This document shows, in pieces, positions 1 to 8,379 of a DNA stretch of 28,721 bases (positions within the stretch are counted from its first letter, which is position 1; each line of letters starts with the position of its first letter). The notes under the pieces are model-generated. The model saw nothing but the letters and a program-made list of their open reading frames with translations. It was not told the origin of the DNA and did no database searches. Both the position numbers and the translations under genes were made by a program. The stretch lies in assembly GCA_038210415.1 (NCBI GenBank), contig JBBQWS010000045.1, positions 1 through 28,721 of the forward strand. Reading direction: 5' to 3'. This stretch comes from JBBQWS01 sp038210415. Lineage in GTDB: Bacteria; Actinomycetota; Actinomycetes; Prado026.

Positions 1-279
1 CTTGTTGGTCTGCAGCTGACCGACGAAGTGCCAGCGCAGGCCGAGCGGTCGCAGGTCGGCGCACTCGTCGGCCTTGGGTGCGGCCTCCTGGTCGCGGTTC
101 TCGCCGACGTCGCGGACACCGAGCCCGACGAGCAGCCGCACGTCGGAGGCCGGCCAGGTCTTGGTGACCACCACGAGCGTGACGTCGGCGCGCTGACGCC
201 CTGCGCCGGCACAGGCGAGTGAGATCCGGGCGTCGACCGCAGCCAGTCCGGCGGCGAGCTCGGCTGCGCGGTCGGTCAC
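1..279 (-). CDS. yggS: YggS/PROSC-family pyridoxal-phosphate homeostasis protein (N-terminal part)
   Basis: Only the first 93 codons lie in the window; the gene runs off the left edge. The visible protein has the family's PLP-lysine segment (VVVTKTWP, Lys about residue 40), then DVGENRDQEAAPKA and, at the cut, WHFVGQLQTNK, all diagnostic of YggS/PLPBP. The family binds PLP without known catalysis and balances vitamin B6 and amino/keto-acid pools. The start is a GTG whose bases overlap the pgeF stop as GTGA (4 bp), so translation is probably coupled to pgeF. In actinobacteria this gene usually sits between pgeF and sepF in the dcw cluster, which fits. Confidence in the family is high; nothing can be said about the C-terminus. 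Confidence 0.95.
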   Translation of the reverse strand, partial: MTDRAAELAAGLAAVDARISLACAGAGRQRADVTLVVVTKTWPASDVRLLVGLGVRDVGENRDQEAAPKADECADLRPLGLRWHFVGQLQTNK

Positions 280-998
280 GCCTCGAGCCAGATCGCCCCG
301 GCGAAGCGACCGGTGCGGCCGTCGCGGCGGTACGAGAACAGGTGCGACGACTCCGCGGTGCAGGGTCCGACGCACCGGGCGTCGACCCCCAGAGCGCTCA
401 GCTCGGCCACGAGGCCGGCCCGAAGGTCGAGGGCGGGCGTGCCCGCACGGCTGGTGGCGAAGGTGGCCGGGACGGAGGCGGCGACGTCCGCACGCATCTG
501 CTCGGGGACCTCGTAGCACCGGGGGCACACCGCCGGGCCGAGCAGGGCCGTGGTTCGTTCGGGCCTGGCGCCCAGCGCCACCATCGCCCGCACGGCCTCG
601 ACGACGACGTGCTGCTGCACGCCGGGCCGCCCCGCGTGAACGGCCGCGATCACGCCGGCAGCAGCGTCGGCGAGCAGCACCGGGACGCAGTCGGCGACGA
701 GCACCACGAGGACCAGCCCCGGGCCAACCGTCACGACTCCGTCGGTGGCGGGCACGACCGTGGCCTGCCGCTCACTGACCACGCGGACGGTTGCACCGTG
801 CACCTGGTCCATGAAGACGAGCGACCGTGGGTCGACGCCCACGCCCGCGGCGAACAGCTCCCGGTTGGCGGCGACGGCCGCCGGGTTGTCGCCGACGTGG
901 GCGCCGAGGTTCAGCGAGTCGTACGGTGCTGCACTCGATCCCTCGAAGCGATCGGTGAAGACCGACCGCACGCGGCCGCCGGTCACGGCACTGAACAT
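276..998 (-). CDS. pgeF: PgeF/YfiH-family peptidoglycan editing factor (multicopper-oxidase-like fold, purine nucleoside enzyme)
   Basis: 240 residues, normal for the YfiH/YlmD (DUF152, Cu-oxidase_4) family. The metal/active-site set is complete: His67 in DQVHG, Cys104 in ADCVPVLLAD, and His121 in AVHAG. Family members act on purine nucleosides (adenosine deaminase and phosphorylase activity), and the E. coli member keeps L-Ser out of peptidoglycan stem peptides. The usual HAGWRG is HAGRPG here, which I recall as common in actinobacterial homologues. The ATG lies 4 nt after the ftsZ TAG, and the stop overlaps yggS by 4 bp. Position in the dcw cluster favours a wall-related role, but that is inference from context. 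Confidence 0.93.
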   Translation of the reverse strand: MFSAVTGGRVRSVFTDRFEGSSAAPYDSLNLGAHVGDNPAAVAANRELFAAGVGVDPRSLVFMDQVHGATVRVVSERQATVVPATDGVVTVGPGLVLVVLVADCVPVLLADAAAGVIAAVHAGRPGVQQHVVVEAVRAMVALGARPERTTALLGPAVCPRCYEVPEQMRADVAASVPATFATSRAGTPALDLRAGLVAELSALGVDARCVGPCTAESSHLFSYRRDGRTGRFAGAIWLEA

Positions 999-1002
999 GC
1001 GG

Positions 1003-2193
1003 CTACTTCAGGAAGTCGGGGACGTCCAGGTCGTCCTCGACGCCACCGTCGTCAAAGACGATCGTGCGCTTGGGTCGAGGCTCGGTCGGCAACGAGATCT
1101 CGCGCTCGACCGGGGCGGATGCTGGCCGGCCCACGGGCTCCGCCTGGTCGGTGGGCTCGCTCGGCGCCGCCATCTGGGTGCCGTGGTCGACCGTGACGGG
1201 AGCGACCGGCGTCGCGGCAGCAGCGGAGGACGTCAGCGTCTTGGGCATGCCGCCGTCGAAGCCGGCCGCGATCACGGTGACCCGGACCTCGTCACCGAGC
1301 GCGTCGTCGATGACCGCCCCGAAGATGATGTTGGCCTCGGGGTGGGCGGACTCCGAGACCAGCCGCGCCGCTTCGTTGATCTCGAAGAGGCCGAGGTCGG
1401 ACCCGCCGGAGATCGACAGCAGCACACCGCGGGCGCCGTCGATGGATGCCTCGAGCAGCGGGCTGGAAACGGCGAGCCGGGCTGCGGCCACCGCACGGTC
1501 GTCGCCGCGAGCCGAGCCGATGCCCATGAGGGCCGAGCCGGCCCCCTTCATGACCGACTTGACGTCGGCGAAGTCGAGGTTGATCAGGCCGGCAGTGGTG
1601 ATCAGGTCGGTGATGCCCTGCACGCCGGACAGCAGGACCTGGTCGGCGGAGCGGAAAGCGTCGAGCGCCGAGACGCCGCGGTCGGAGATCGAGAGCAGCC
1701 GGTCGTTGGGGATCACGATGAGGGTGTCGACCTCGTCGCGGAGCGCGTCGATGCCGGTCTCGGCCTGCTGGGCCCGGCGGCGGCCTTCGAAGCTGAACGG
1801 GCGGGTCACCACGCCGACGGTCAGAGCGCCCAGCGAACGAGCGATGCGAGCGACCACGGGCGCGCCCCCGGTGCCGGTGCCCCCGCCCTCACCGGCGGTG
1901 ACGAAGACCATGTCGGCGCCCTTGAGAACCTCCTCGATCTCCTCGGAGTGGTCGTCGGCCGCCTGGCCGCCCACCTCGGGGTCGGCGCCGGCGCCCAGCC
2001 CTCGGGTCAGCTCGCGGCCGATGTCGAGCTTGACGTCCGCGTCGCTCATCAACAGCGCCTGGGCGTCGGTGTTGATGGCGATGAACTCCACGCCCTTGAG
2101 CCCGACGTCGATCATCCGGTTCACGGCGTTGACGCCGCCGCCCCCGATGCCCACGACCTTGATCACGGCGATGTAGTTCTGCGGTGCAGCCAC
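1003..2193 (-). CDS. ftsZ: Cell division GTPase FtsZ
   Basis: 396 residues. FtsZ is the tubulin-like GTPase that forms the cytokinetic ring. The N-terminal GTP-binding glycine run (GIGGGGVNAV, about 15-24), the tubulin signature GGGTGTG (103-109) and the T7 synergy loop NLDFAD (205-210) are all present. A variable Pro/Ala-rich linker (about 320-380) leads to the C-terminal peptide DDLDVPDFLK, the docking tail for SepF and other partners. The start is GTG: GAGAGG lies about 8 nt upstream and the MAAPQNY N-terminus is typical of actinobacteria. It follows a 194-nt gap after ftsQ containing promoter-like sequence, so it is probably transcribed both from the cluster and on its own. No ftsA is present, as usual in this phylum. 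Confidence 0.99.
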   Translation of the reverse strand: MAAPQNYIAVIKVVGIGGGGVNAVNRMIDVGLKGVEFIAINTDAQALLMSDADVKLDIGRELTRGLGAGADPEVGGQAADDHSEEIEEVLKGADMVFVTAGEGGGTGTGGAPVVARIARSLGALTVGVVTRPFSFEGRRRAQQAETGIDALRDEVDTLIVIPNDRLLSISDRGVSALDAFRSADQVLLSGVQGITDLITTAGLINLDFADVKSVMKGAGSALMGIGSARGDDRAVAAARLAVSSPLLEASIDGARGVLLSISGGSDLGLFEINEAARLVSESAHPEANIIFGAVIDDALGDEVRVTVIAAGFDGGMPKTLTSSAAAATPVAPVTVDHGTQMAAPSEPTDQAEPVGRPASAPVEREISLPTEPRPKRTIVFDDGGVEDDLDVPDFLK

Positions 2194-2241
2194 GGTGGAC
2201 GCCTCTCGTCTGCATCATCTGCGCTCGACACAATCACTCTG

Positions 2242-2318
2242 ACCCTCAGGTAAAGGGTTATAGTTATGTCAACCTGAGGGTTGGTGAGACCGTAGGCGAG
2301 GCAGCCGACCCGGGTCAA
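2242..2318 (-). promoter_or_regulatory. Putative ftsZ promoter and inverted-repeat operator in the ftsQ-ftsZ gap
   Basis: The 194-nt gap between ftsQ and ftsZ has no plausible gene. On the minus strand it holds TTGACC (2318-2313), an 18-nt spacer and TACGGT (2294-2289), a fair actinobacterial -35/-10 pair. Just downstream is a perfect 9-bp inverted repeat, ACCCTCAGG (2281-2273) and CCTGAGGGT (2250-2242), around an AT-rich core containing TTGACA and TATAAC. A further ACCCT half-site lies at 2258-2254. Streptomyces ftsZ has a similar AT-rich TTGACATAAC element upstream as I recall it. The promoter is inferred; the repeat is seen directly. Confidence 0.5.
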
Positions 2319-2387
2319 CTCGATCGGGCTAACTCGTCCCTGCGCGAAGAGTCGTACAAGAGACTGGACCTCGGCCTGCCCGCCACC

Positions 2388-3149
2388 TCAGCCAGTCGTG
2401 GTGGGTGCGTCGGGTGCACTGACGTCGTAGACCTTCGCCGGGTGGGTCAGCAGCACGGCCAGCACCTGCGCCTTGTCGACGCTCCGGTCGCTGCCACCCC
2501 AACGCACCTTCGCTCCCCCGGACAACAGCAGCGCCACTCCGTCCGCAGACGTGGCCGAGATCGAGTCGACACGGCCGGCCAGCGCCGCGGGCAAGGCGGC
2601 TGCCACGGCCGCCGCCGCGCGGAAGGTCGCCAGGTCAGCAGACGCCGGGTCGAGCACGATCAACGGCAGCCCCTTGGGCCGGGTGGCCGTACGGCCGAGG
2701 TCGACCCCGGCCGCGTCGACGAGCCGGAACGGACCGAACGACGGACCGGCCACCGCGATCGGCGTCCGTTCGACGACCGTGATCCGCAGCGTGTGCGGGA
2801 AGCTCCGCGTCACCGCGACCGAGGCGATCGACGTCAGTCCCGCGACCCGTTGCTGGATCGCGCCGAGGTCGAGCCGCGCGAGCGGACGTCCGAGCGGCAC
2901 CGCGGCCGCCTGCTCGATCTGTAGCACGGACGTGCGGTGCGCCCCGACGACCTCGACGGAGCTCACCCCCAGCAGCGACGACGTCAGCACCGCCCACGCG
3001 GCCCCGGCCAGCAGCCCGAGCACCAGCCCGATCGCGGCGACCTTGAGCCACCACCGGCGGCGCAGCACCTTGCGCCGGAGCTCGAACCGGTCGGCGGCCG
3101 GGCCGACGATCGTGGTCGCACGGGCCTTGTTTCGGGTGGTCGTACTCAC
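2388..3149 (-). CDS. ftsQ: Cell division protein FtsQ/DivIB
   Basis: 253 residues with bitopic FtsQ architecture. A basic cytoplasmic N-terminus (1-34) is followed by one membrane helix (about 35-57). Next comes a POTRA domain beginning GVSSVEVVGAHRTS (about 61-130), with the typical PHTLRITVVERTPIAV strand, and then the FtsQ/DivIB beta domain to about 240. FtsQ links early divisome proteins to FtsL/FtsB and to the FtsW-FtsI synthase. The GTG start overlaps the murC stop as GTGA (4 bp). The tail is short and rich in Thr/Pro. The sequence is divergent, as is normal for FtsQ, but position and domain order leave little doubt. Confidence 0.95.
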   Translation of the reverse strand: MSTTTRNKARATTIVGPAADRFELRRKVLRRRWWLKVAAIGLVLGLLAGAAWAVLTSSLLGVSSVEVVGAHRTSVLQIEQAAAVPLGRPLARLDLGAIQQRVAGLTSIASVAVTRSFPHTLRITVVERTPIAVAGPSFGPFRLVDAAGVDLGRTATRPKGLPLIVLDPASADLATFRAAAAVAAALPAALAGRVDSISATSADGVALLLSGGAKVRWGGSDRSVDKAQVLAVLLTHPAKVYDVSAPDAPTTTG

Positions 3150-4588
3150 GATGCCGCCTGCCGTTCCCGCAGCTGGGCCACGACCTCAGGTCCGATCATC
3201 GTCACGTCACCGGCGCCGAGTGTGAGCACGAGATCGCCCGGTCGGGCCCGCCGCACGAGCTGGTCCGCGACCGCCGACCACGACGGCTCGAACCGGACCC
3301 GGTCGGCCGGCAGGGGAACGGCGGCGGCGACGCTGGCCCCGGAGGCACCGGGCAGCGGGTCCTCGCCCGCGGCATAGACCTCCAGCACGATCACCTCGTC
3401 CGCAGCCGCGAGCGCCCGGCCGAACTCGGCCCGGAACGCGGCGGTGCGCGAGTAGCGGTGCGGCTGGAACGCCACGATGAGCCGACCGCCGCCGACAACC
3501 TCCCGGGCCGCGGCGAGGATCGCCCGGAGCTCGGTCGGGTGGTGCGCGTAGTCGTCGAAGACCCGGATCCCGTCGGCGGACCCCTTCAGCTCGAACCTGC
3601 GACGCGTGCCGGTGAAGCCGCCGAGGCCCTCGCGCAGCACCACTTCGGGCAGACCGAGGCCGATACCCATCGCCAGCGCTGCCGCGGCGTTCAACGCGTT
3701 GTGGCGCCCCGGGATCTGCAGGTTCACCGGACCGAGCCGCAGCCCACGGGCGACCACGTCGAACGACGATCCGGTCCCGACCAGCCGCAGCTTGTCGATC
3801 CGGACGTCCGCGCCGGACGACTCGCCGTACGTGCGGACGTCGATGCCGTCCGCACGGGCGAACTCGGCGAGGGCGGCGGCACCGGGGTCATCGGCGCAGG
3901 TGACCAGGAAGCCGGCCGGGTCGATCGTGCGGACAAAGTCGCGGAACGCCTGGTCGACCGCCTCGGCCGTGCCGTAGTGGTCCAGGTGGTCGGCCTCGAC
4001 GTTGGTCACGATGGCGGTTGACGGCGAGAGCACGAGGAACGAGCCGTCGGACTCGTCGGACTCCGCGATGAAGAGCTCGCCGGAACCGTTGTGGGCGTTG
4101 ACTCCCGAGTCGGCAAGGTTGCCGCCGATGGCGAAGGAAGGATCCGCGCCGCAGTGCTGCAAAGCCACCGTGAGCAGCGACGTCGTCGTCGTCTTGCCGT
4201 GCGTGCCGGCGACCGAGACCGACTTGCGGTCGGCCATCAGCACGGCGAGGGCTTCGGCCCGTCGAAGCACTGGGAGCCCCAGCCGGTGCGCCTCGACGAG
4301 CTCGATGTTGTTCGCGTGGATCGCGGTCGACACGACGACCGTGTCGGCGCCGTGCACCTGCTCGGGGCGGTGCCCCACGTGCACGTCGGCCCCCAGCACG
4401 TGCAGGGCGGCCAGCTCGCGGGACTCCTTGGCGTCGCTGCCCGAGACGGCCAGCCCACGCGCGAGCATGATCCGCGCGATTCCAGACATCCCGGCGCCAC
4501 CCACTCCGATGAAGTGGACCCTGCCCAGGGTGCTGATCGACGGCCTGGTCGGTTGGCCAGTCCGTTCGCCGGTCAACTCGCCGGTCAC
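3146..4588 (-). CDS. murC: UDP-N-acetylmuramate--L-alanine ligase MurC
   Basis: 480 residues. This cytoplasmic ATP-dependent ligase adds L-Ala to UDP-MurNAc, the first stem-peptide step. The N-terminal UDP-binding motif is GVGGAGMSG (28-36), the P-loop is GTHGKTTT (128-135), and the central SDESDGSF and ligand-site FDDYAHHPTEL motifs are intact. The annotated GTG overlaps the murG stop by 4 bp (GTGA). It gives a 20-residue Thr/Gly-rich extension before the conserved domain, slightly long but consistent with the coupling pattern of the cluster. It also overlaps ftsQ by 4 bp downstream. Confidence 0.98.
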   Translation of the reverse strand: MTGELTGERTGQPTRPSISTLGRVHFIGVGGAGMSGIARIMLARGLAVSGSDAKESRELAALHVLGADVHVGHRPEQVHGADTVVVSTAIHANNIELVEAHRLGLPVLRRAEALAVLMADRKSVSVAGTHGKTTTTSLLTVALQHCGADPSFAIGGNLADSGVNAHNGSGELFIAESDESDGSFLVLSPSTAIVTNVEADHLDHYGTAEAVDQAFRDFVRTIDPAGFLVTCADDPGAAALAEFARADGIDVRTYGESSGADVRIDKLRLVGTGSSFDVVARGLRLGPVNLQIPGRHNALNAAAALAMGIGLGLPEVVLREGLGGFTGTRRRFELKGSADGIRVFDDYAHHPTELRAILAAAREVVGGGRLIVAFQPHRYSRTAAFRAEFGRALAAADEVIVLEVYAAGEDPLPGASGASVAAAVPLPADRVRFEPSWSAVADQLVRRARPGDLVLTLGAGDVTMIGPEVVAQLRERQAAS

Positions 4589-5697
4589 TGCGCGTTCCTC
4601 GGGTTCTTGGCTGCGTGGTTCGACGCCGCGGTGATGACCAGGTCGGCGAGCCGCTCGTCCGCGTCACGGCGCCCAAGTCCGGCGGCGGCCCGGGACATCG
4701 CCGCGAGCCGGTCGGCATCCAGCGCCAACGGTACGAGCGTGCGGACCACCCACTCGGGCGTGCAGTCGGAGTCGTCGACGAGGAGTCCCCCGCCGGCGCC
4801 CACCAGTGGCTCGGCGTTCAGCCGCTGCTCGCCGTTGCCGATCGGGAGCGGGACGAAGGCGGCAGGCAGGCCCACGGCGGCGAGCTCGGTACAGGTCATC
4901 GCGCCCGCCCGGACGAGGGCGAGGTCCGCGGCGGCGTACGCGAGATCCATCCGGTCGCAGTACGCGATGGCGACGTAGCCGGTCAGGTCGGGGACCGCAG
5001 CCGCTCCCCGCGGTCCGGTGACGTGCAGCACCTGCACCCCTGCGGCGACGAGCCGGCTGGCCGCGCCCGTCACCGCGTCGTTCAGCCGTTTCGCTCCCTG
5101 CGACCCACCGGTGACCAGCAACGTCGGGCGGTCTGCAGACAGCCCGAAGTGTTCGAGCGCCCCTGCCCGGGCAGCCGGACGGTCGAGCCCGGAGATGGCC
5201 GCCCGCAACGGGATCCCGACGTACTGGGCATGCGGCAGCGACGACTCCGGCCACCCGCTGGCGACGTACGGTGTGAAGCGGGCGCCGAGCCGGTTCGCCA
5301 GCCCTGGCCTTGCGTTGGCCTCGTGCACGACGTACGGAACCTTCGCGGCCCGGGCCCCGAGGTACGCCGGACCCGCGACGTAACCGCCGAAGCCGACCAG
5401 CACGTCCGCTTCGACCTGGTGGAGCACGTCCTCGACCGCCCGGACGGCGCCCCGCAGCCGGCCCGGCAACGACAGCAACGAGACGGACGGCCGCCGCGGG
5501 ATCGGCACGGCGGGAATCAGCTGGAGGGTGTAGCCGCGCTCGGGCACGAGCCGGTTCTCGAGGCCGCGCTCGGTGCCCAGCGCCGTGATCACGGTCGCCG
5601 GGTCACGGCGCCGAAGCGCGTCGGCGACCGCCAGGGCCGGCTCGACGTGCCCGGCCGTACCGCCACCGGCGAGCACGACAGACAGCGGGCCCGGCAT
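4585..5697 (-). CDS. murG: UDP-GlcNAc:lipid I N-acetylglucosaminyltransferase MurG
   Basis: 370 residues. MurG converts lipid I to lipid II on the inner face of the membrane. The N-terminal glycine loop GGGTAGHV (11-18) and the VGFGGYVAGP and VHEANARPGLANR segments bind the acceptor. VTGGSQGAKRLND and the C-terminal RAGAMTCTELAAVGLPA/LPIGNGEQRLNA form the UDP-GlcNAc site. The reading frame stays open far upstream, but the ATG at 5697 is the right start: it overlaps the ftsW TGA by one base (TGATG) and puts the glycine loop at the expected distance. The upstream in-frame extension is Arg/Pro-rich antisense-like sequence with no homology I recognise. Confidence 0.98.
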   Translation of the reverse strand: MPGPLSVVLAGGGTAGHVEPALAVADALRRRDPATVITALGTERGLENRLVPERGYTLQLIPAVPIPRRPSVSLLSLPGRLRGAVRAVEDVLHQVEADVLVGFGGYVAGPAYLGARAAKVPYVVHEANARPGLANRLGARFTPYVASGWPESSLPHAQYVGIPLRAAISGLDRPAARAGALEHFGLSADRPTLLVTGGSQGAKRLNDAVTGAASRLVAAGVQVLHVTGPRGAAAVPDLTGYVAIAYCDRMDLAYAAADLALVRAGAMTCTELAAVGLPAAFVPLPIGNGEQRLNAEPLVGAGGGLLVDDSDCTPEWVVRTLVPLALDADRLAAMSRAAAGLGRRDADERLADLVITAASNHAAKNPRNAQ

Positions 5698-6947
5698 CAG
5701 CGGGGGCGCCGCAGACGCCCGGCCAGGCGACGCACCGGGCCAGGTCGGCGTGCGGCCAGCGCCTCGGCCGCGCCGGGTTCCTGACGCGCGAACGACAGCA
5801 GCAGCCCCAGAACCACCAAGGTCGGGATCAGCGCGGACCCGCCGTACGAGACGAGAGGCAGTGGAACGCCGGCGATGGGCAGCAGGCCCAGCACCGCGCC
5901 CATGTTCACCAGTGCCTGGACCGCGATCCAGGAGGTGGCTCCGGCCGCAGCAAGTCGAACGAAGAGGTCGGACGAGCGCAGCGAGATGCGGATCCCGGCG
6001 TAGATCACGAAACCGAAGAGGGTGAGCACGACCAGGGTGCCGATCAGGCCCAGCTCCTCGCCGATGACCGCGAAGATGAAGTCGGTGTGGGCCTCGGGCA
6101 GGCCGCCCCACTTCTCTCGCCCTGCGCCGAGGCCGAGGCCCCACCACCCGCCGCTGCCCATGGCGAAGCGGGCGTGGATCGCCTGCCAGCCGGTGTGCAG
6201 GTAGTCGGCATCCGGGTTGAGCCAGGACCGGAACCGGTCGAGCCGGTGCGGGGACACGACGGACAGCAGGCCGATCGCGCCGACGAAGCAGGCGCCGAGC
6301 AGGGCGAACAGCCGACCCGGCGCTCCCACCACGAAGAGCACAGCGCCCACGATCGCCGTCAGCACCACGGCCGTGCCGAGGTCGTCGCCGAGCATCACCA
6401 GGCCCAGGAGCAGCACGCTCACCGGGAGCAGCGGGACCAGCAGGTGGCGCCACTGGACGAGCAATTTCTCTTTGCGGGACAACAGGTCCGCCGACCAGAC
6501 GACCAGCGCGAGCTTGGCCGCCTCGGACGGCTGGATCCGGAACGGACCGCCGAAGTCGATCCAGTTCTGGTTGCCGTTCACGCTCTTGCCGAGCCCGGGC
6601 ACGAGGACGAGACAGAGCAGCCCGACAGCCACCACGAGCAGTGGGATCGCGAAGGTGCGGAACACCTTCACCGGCATCCGCGAGACCCCCCACAGGATCG
6701 GCACCCCGATGACGGCCCACAAGAGCTGCTTCTGGAAGATCGAGAAGGAGTCCTTGGTGGCGGCGTACGCCGCGACGCTCGACGCCGACAACACCATGAC
6801 CAGACCAAGGGAGAGCAGCAACGAGGTGCAGCCGACGATCAGGTGGTACGACGTCAGCGGCCGGTCGAGCAGCCGCCCCGACGACCCCGGTGCGGGGACG
6901 CTGCCCTTTGCGCGCCGGGACCGCGGTGCACGAGTCTGCGTCGTCAT
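5697..6947 (-). CDS. ftsW: Septal peptidoglycan glycosyltransferase FtsW (SEDS family)
   Basis: 416 residues with about ten membrane helices between residues 35 and 390. FtsW is the SEDS polymerase that works with FtsI to make septal glycan from lipid II. SEDS hallmarks are present: NWIDFGGPFRIQPSEAAKLA, the GDDLGTA loop, the extracellular AHTDFIFAVIGEELG segment bearing the essential Asp, and the C-terminal GVPLPLVSYGGSALI. A basic N-terminal tail (about 30 residues) and an Arg-rich C-terminal tail are cytoplasmic. The ATG overlaps the murD stop as ATGA (4 bp) and the stop shares one base with the murG ATG. The gene could be called RodA on sequence alone; its place between murD and murG makes it FtsW. 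Confidence 0.97.
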   Translation of the reverse strand: MTTQTRAPRSRRAKGSVPAPGSSGRLLDRPLTSYHLIVGCTSLLLSLGLVMVLSASSVAAYAATKDSFSIFQKQLLWAVIGVPILWGVSRMPVKVFRTFAIPLLVVAVGLLCLVLVPGLGKSVNGNQNWIDFGGPFRIQPSEAAKLALVVWSADLLSRKEKLLVQWRHLLVPLLPVSVLLLGLVMLGDDLGTAVVLTAIVGAVLFVVGAPGRLFALLGACFVGAIGLLSVVSPHRLDRFRSWLNPDADYLHTGWQAIHARFAMGSGGWWGLGLGAGREKWGGLPEAHTDFIFAVIGEELGLIGTLVVLTLFGFVIYAGIRISLRSSDLFVRLAAAGATSWIAVQALVNMGAVLGLLPIAGVPLPLVSYGGSALIPTLVVLGLLLSFARQEPGAAEALAARRPGPVRRLAGRLRRPR

Positions 6948-8377
6948 CGGACGGCGGACCCGGGCAGCCGGCCGACCGCAACGACGAAGGCGTCACCCCG
7001 CTGCCCGTAGTTGTCGAACAGGTCCATGGACGCGCACGCGGGAGCGAGCAGCACGGTGTCGCCGGGCTGCGCCAGCCCGGCCGCTGCGGTCACGACCTCG
7101 TCCATGACCCCAGTGTCTGTCGTGGCGACCTCGACGACCGGGATCTCGGGTGCGTGTCGCCGCAACGCGTCCGCGATCGCCGCACGGTCCCGACCGAGGA
7201 GCACGACGCCCCGCAGCCTGGCCTTCGATCGCAGGACGAGGTCGTCGAAGTCCGCCCCCTTGGCCAGCCCCCCGGCGATCCAGACGACCGAGTCGTACGC
7301 CGCGAGCGAGGCCGAGGCCGCGTGCGGGTTCGTCGCCTTCGAGTCGTCGACGTAGTCGACGTCGTCGACCCTGGCCGCGAGTGCGATGCGGTGACCGTCC
7401 GGCCGGAAGGCGCGAAGCCCGTTCCGTACGGCGGCCGCCGGGACGCCGTACGCGCGAGCGAGCGCGGCTGCGGCGAGCGCGTTCGCGATGTTGTGCGGGG
7501 CGAACGGTTTCACGTCGGTGAGCGCGGCGAGCTCGGCGGCGGCGTCGCGGCGCTCCGGGACGAAGGCCCGGTCCACGAGCAGGTCCTCGACGACTCCCAC
7601 CATGCCGACGGACGGGAGGCCGAGGGTGAACCCGACAGCCCGGCAGCCTTCCTGGACGTCAGCAGCGCGCAGGAGCTCCTCGGTACGGGCGTCCTGGACG
7701 TTGTAGACGCAGGCGATCTCGGTGCCGGCGAAAGCCTTGCCCTTGTCAGCGGCGTACGCGTCGAGCGAACCGTGCCAGTCGACGTGGTCCGGAGCGACGT
7801 TGAGAACCGCTGCGGCCAACGGCCGGACCGAGTGCGTCCAGTGCAGCTGGAAGCTCGAGAGCTCGACCGCGATGACGTCGTAGGGCGGGTCGGCCAGCAC
7901 CGCTTCGACGATCGGCGTCCCGACGTTGCCTGCGGCGATCGCCCGGTGCCCGGCGGCCTGCAGGATCGAGGCCAGCATCCGCACCGTGGTGGTCTTGCCG
8001 TTGGTGCCGGTGACCACCAGCCACGGGGCCGGCCGGTCCGCCGGACGCAGCTGCCAAGCCAGCTCAACCTCGCCCCACACCGGGATCCCGGTGGCTGCCG
8101 CCTGAACCAGCAACGCGGCATCGGGCCGCCAGCCGGGAGAGGTGACCACGAGGTCGACGCCGTCCGGGAGCTCCTGCGCGGTCTCCGGCCCGAGCCGCAG
8201 GTCAGCGCCGAGGATGCCCAGGATCTGGGCGTGCCCGCCCACTTCGTCAGCGGTGCGTGTGTCGACCACGACGACACGCGCGCCGCGCTGCAACAACGCG
8301 TCCGCAGCAGCGAACCCGCTCACGCCGAGCCCTGCGACGCAGACGACGCGGTCGGGCCAGGCCAGGGACTCGGGCAC
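6944..8377 (-). CDS. murD: UDP-N-acetylmuramoyl-L-alanine--D-glutamate ligase MurD
   Basis: About 477 residues. MurD adds D-Glu to UDP-MurNAc-L-Ala. The UDP-binding segment VCVAGLGVSGFAAADAL, the P-loop VTGTNGKTTT, and the C-terminal DDSKATNPHAA and LLAPACASMDLFDNY motifs are complete. I prefer the GTG at 8377, two bases after the mraY stop, because a G-rich stretch (GGCGGGGCG) lies at ribosome-binding distance. The alternative GTG at 8404 would add nine residues, overlap mraY by 25 bp and has no visible Shine-Dalgarno sequence. Downstream it overlaps ftsW by 4 bp. Confidence 0.97.
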   Translation of the reverse strand: MPESLAWPDRVVCVAGLGVSGFAAADALLQRGARVVVVDTRTADEVGGHAQILGILGADLRLGPETAQELPDGVDLVVTSPGWRPDAALLVQAAATGIPVWGEVELAWQLRPADRPAPWLVVTGTNGKTTTVRMLASILQAAGHRAIAAGNVGTPIVEAVLADPPYDVIAVELSSFQLHWTHSVRPLAAAVLNVAPDHVDWHGSLDAYAADKGKAFAGTEIACVYNVQDARTEELLRAADVQEGCRAVGFTLGLPSVGMVGVVEDLLVDRAFVPERRDAAAELAALTDVKPFAPHNIANALAAAALARAYGVPAAAVRNGLRAFRPDGHRIALAARVDDVDYVDDSKATNPHAASASLAAYDSVVWIAGGLAKGADFDDLVLRSKARLRGVVLLGRDRAAIADALRRHAPEIPVVEVATTDTGVMDEVVTAAAGLAQPGDTVLLAPACASMDLFDNYGQRGDAFVVAVGRLPGSAVR

Positions 8378-8379
8378 GG

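Noticed and set aside
5698..6996. Upstream in-frame extension of murG giving an 803-residue fusion
   Set aside because: It covers ftsW in another frame, is Arg/Pro-rich, and the ATG at 5697 gives a normal MurG with a TGATG junction.
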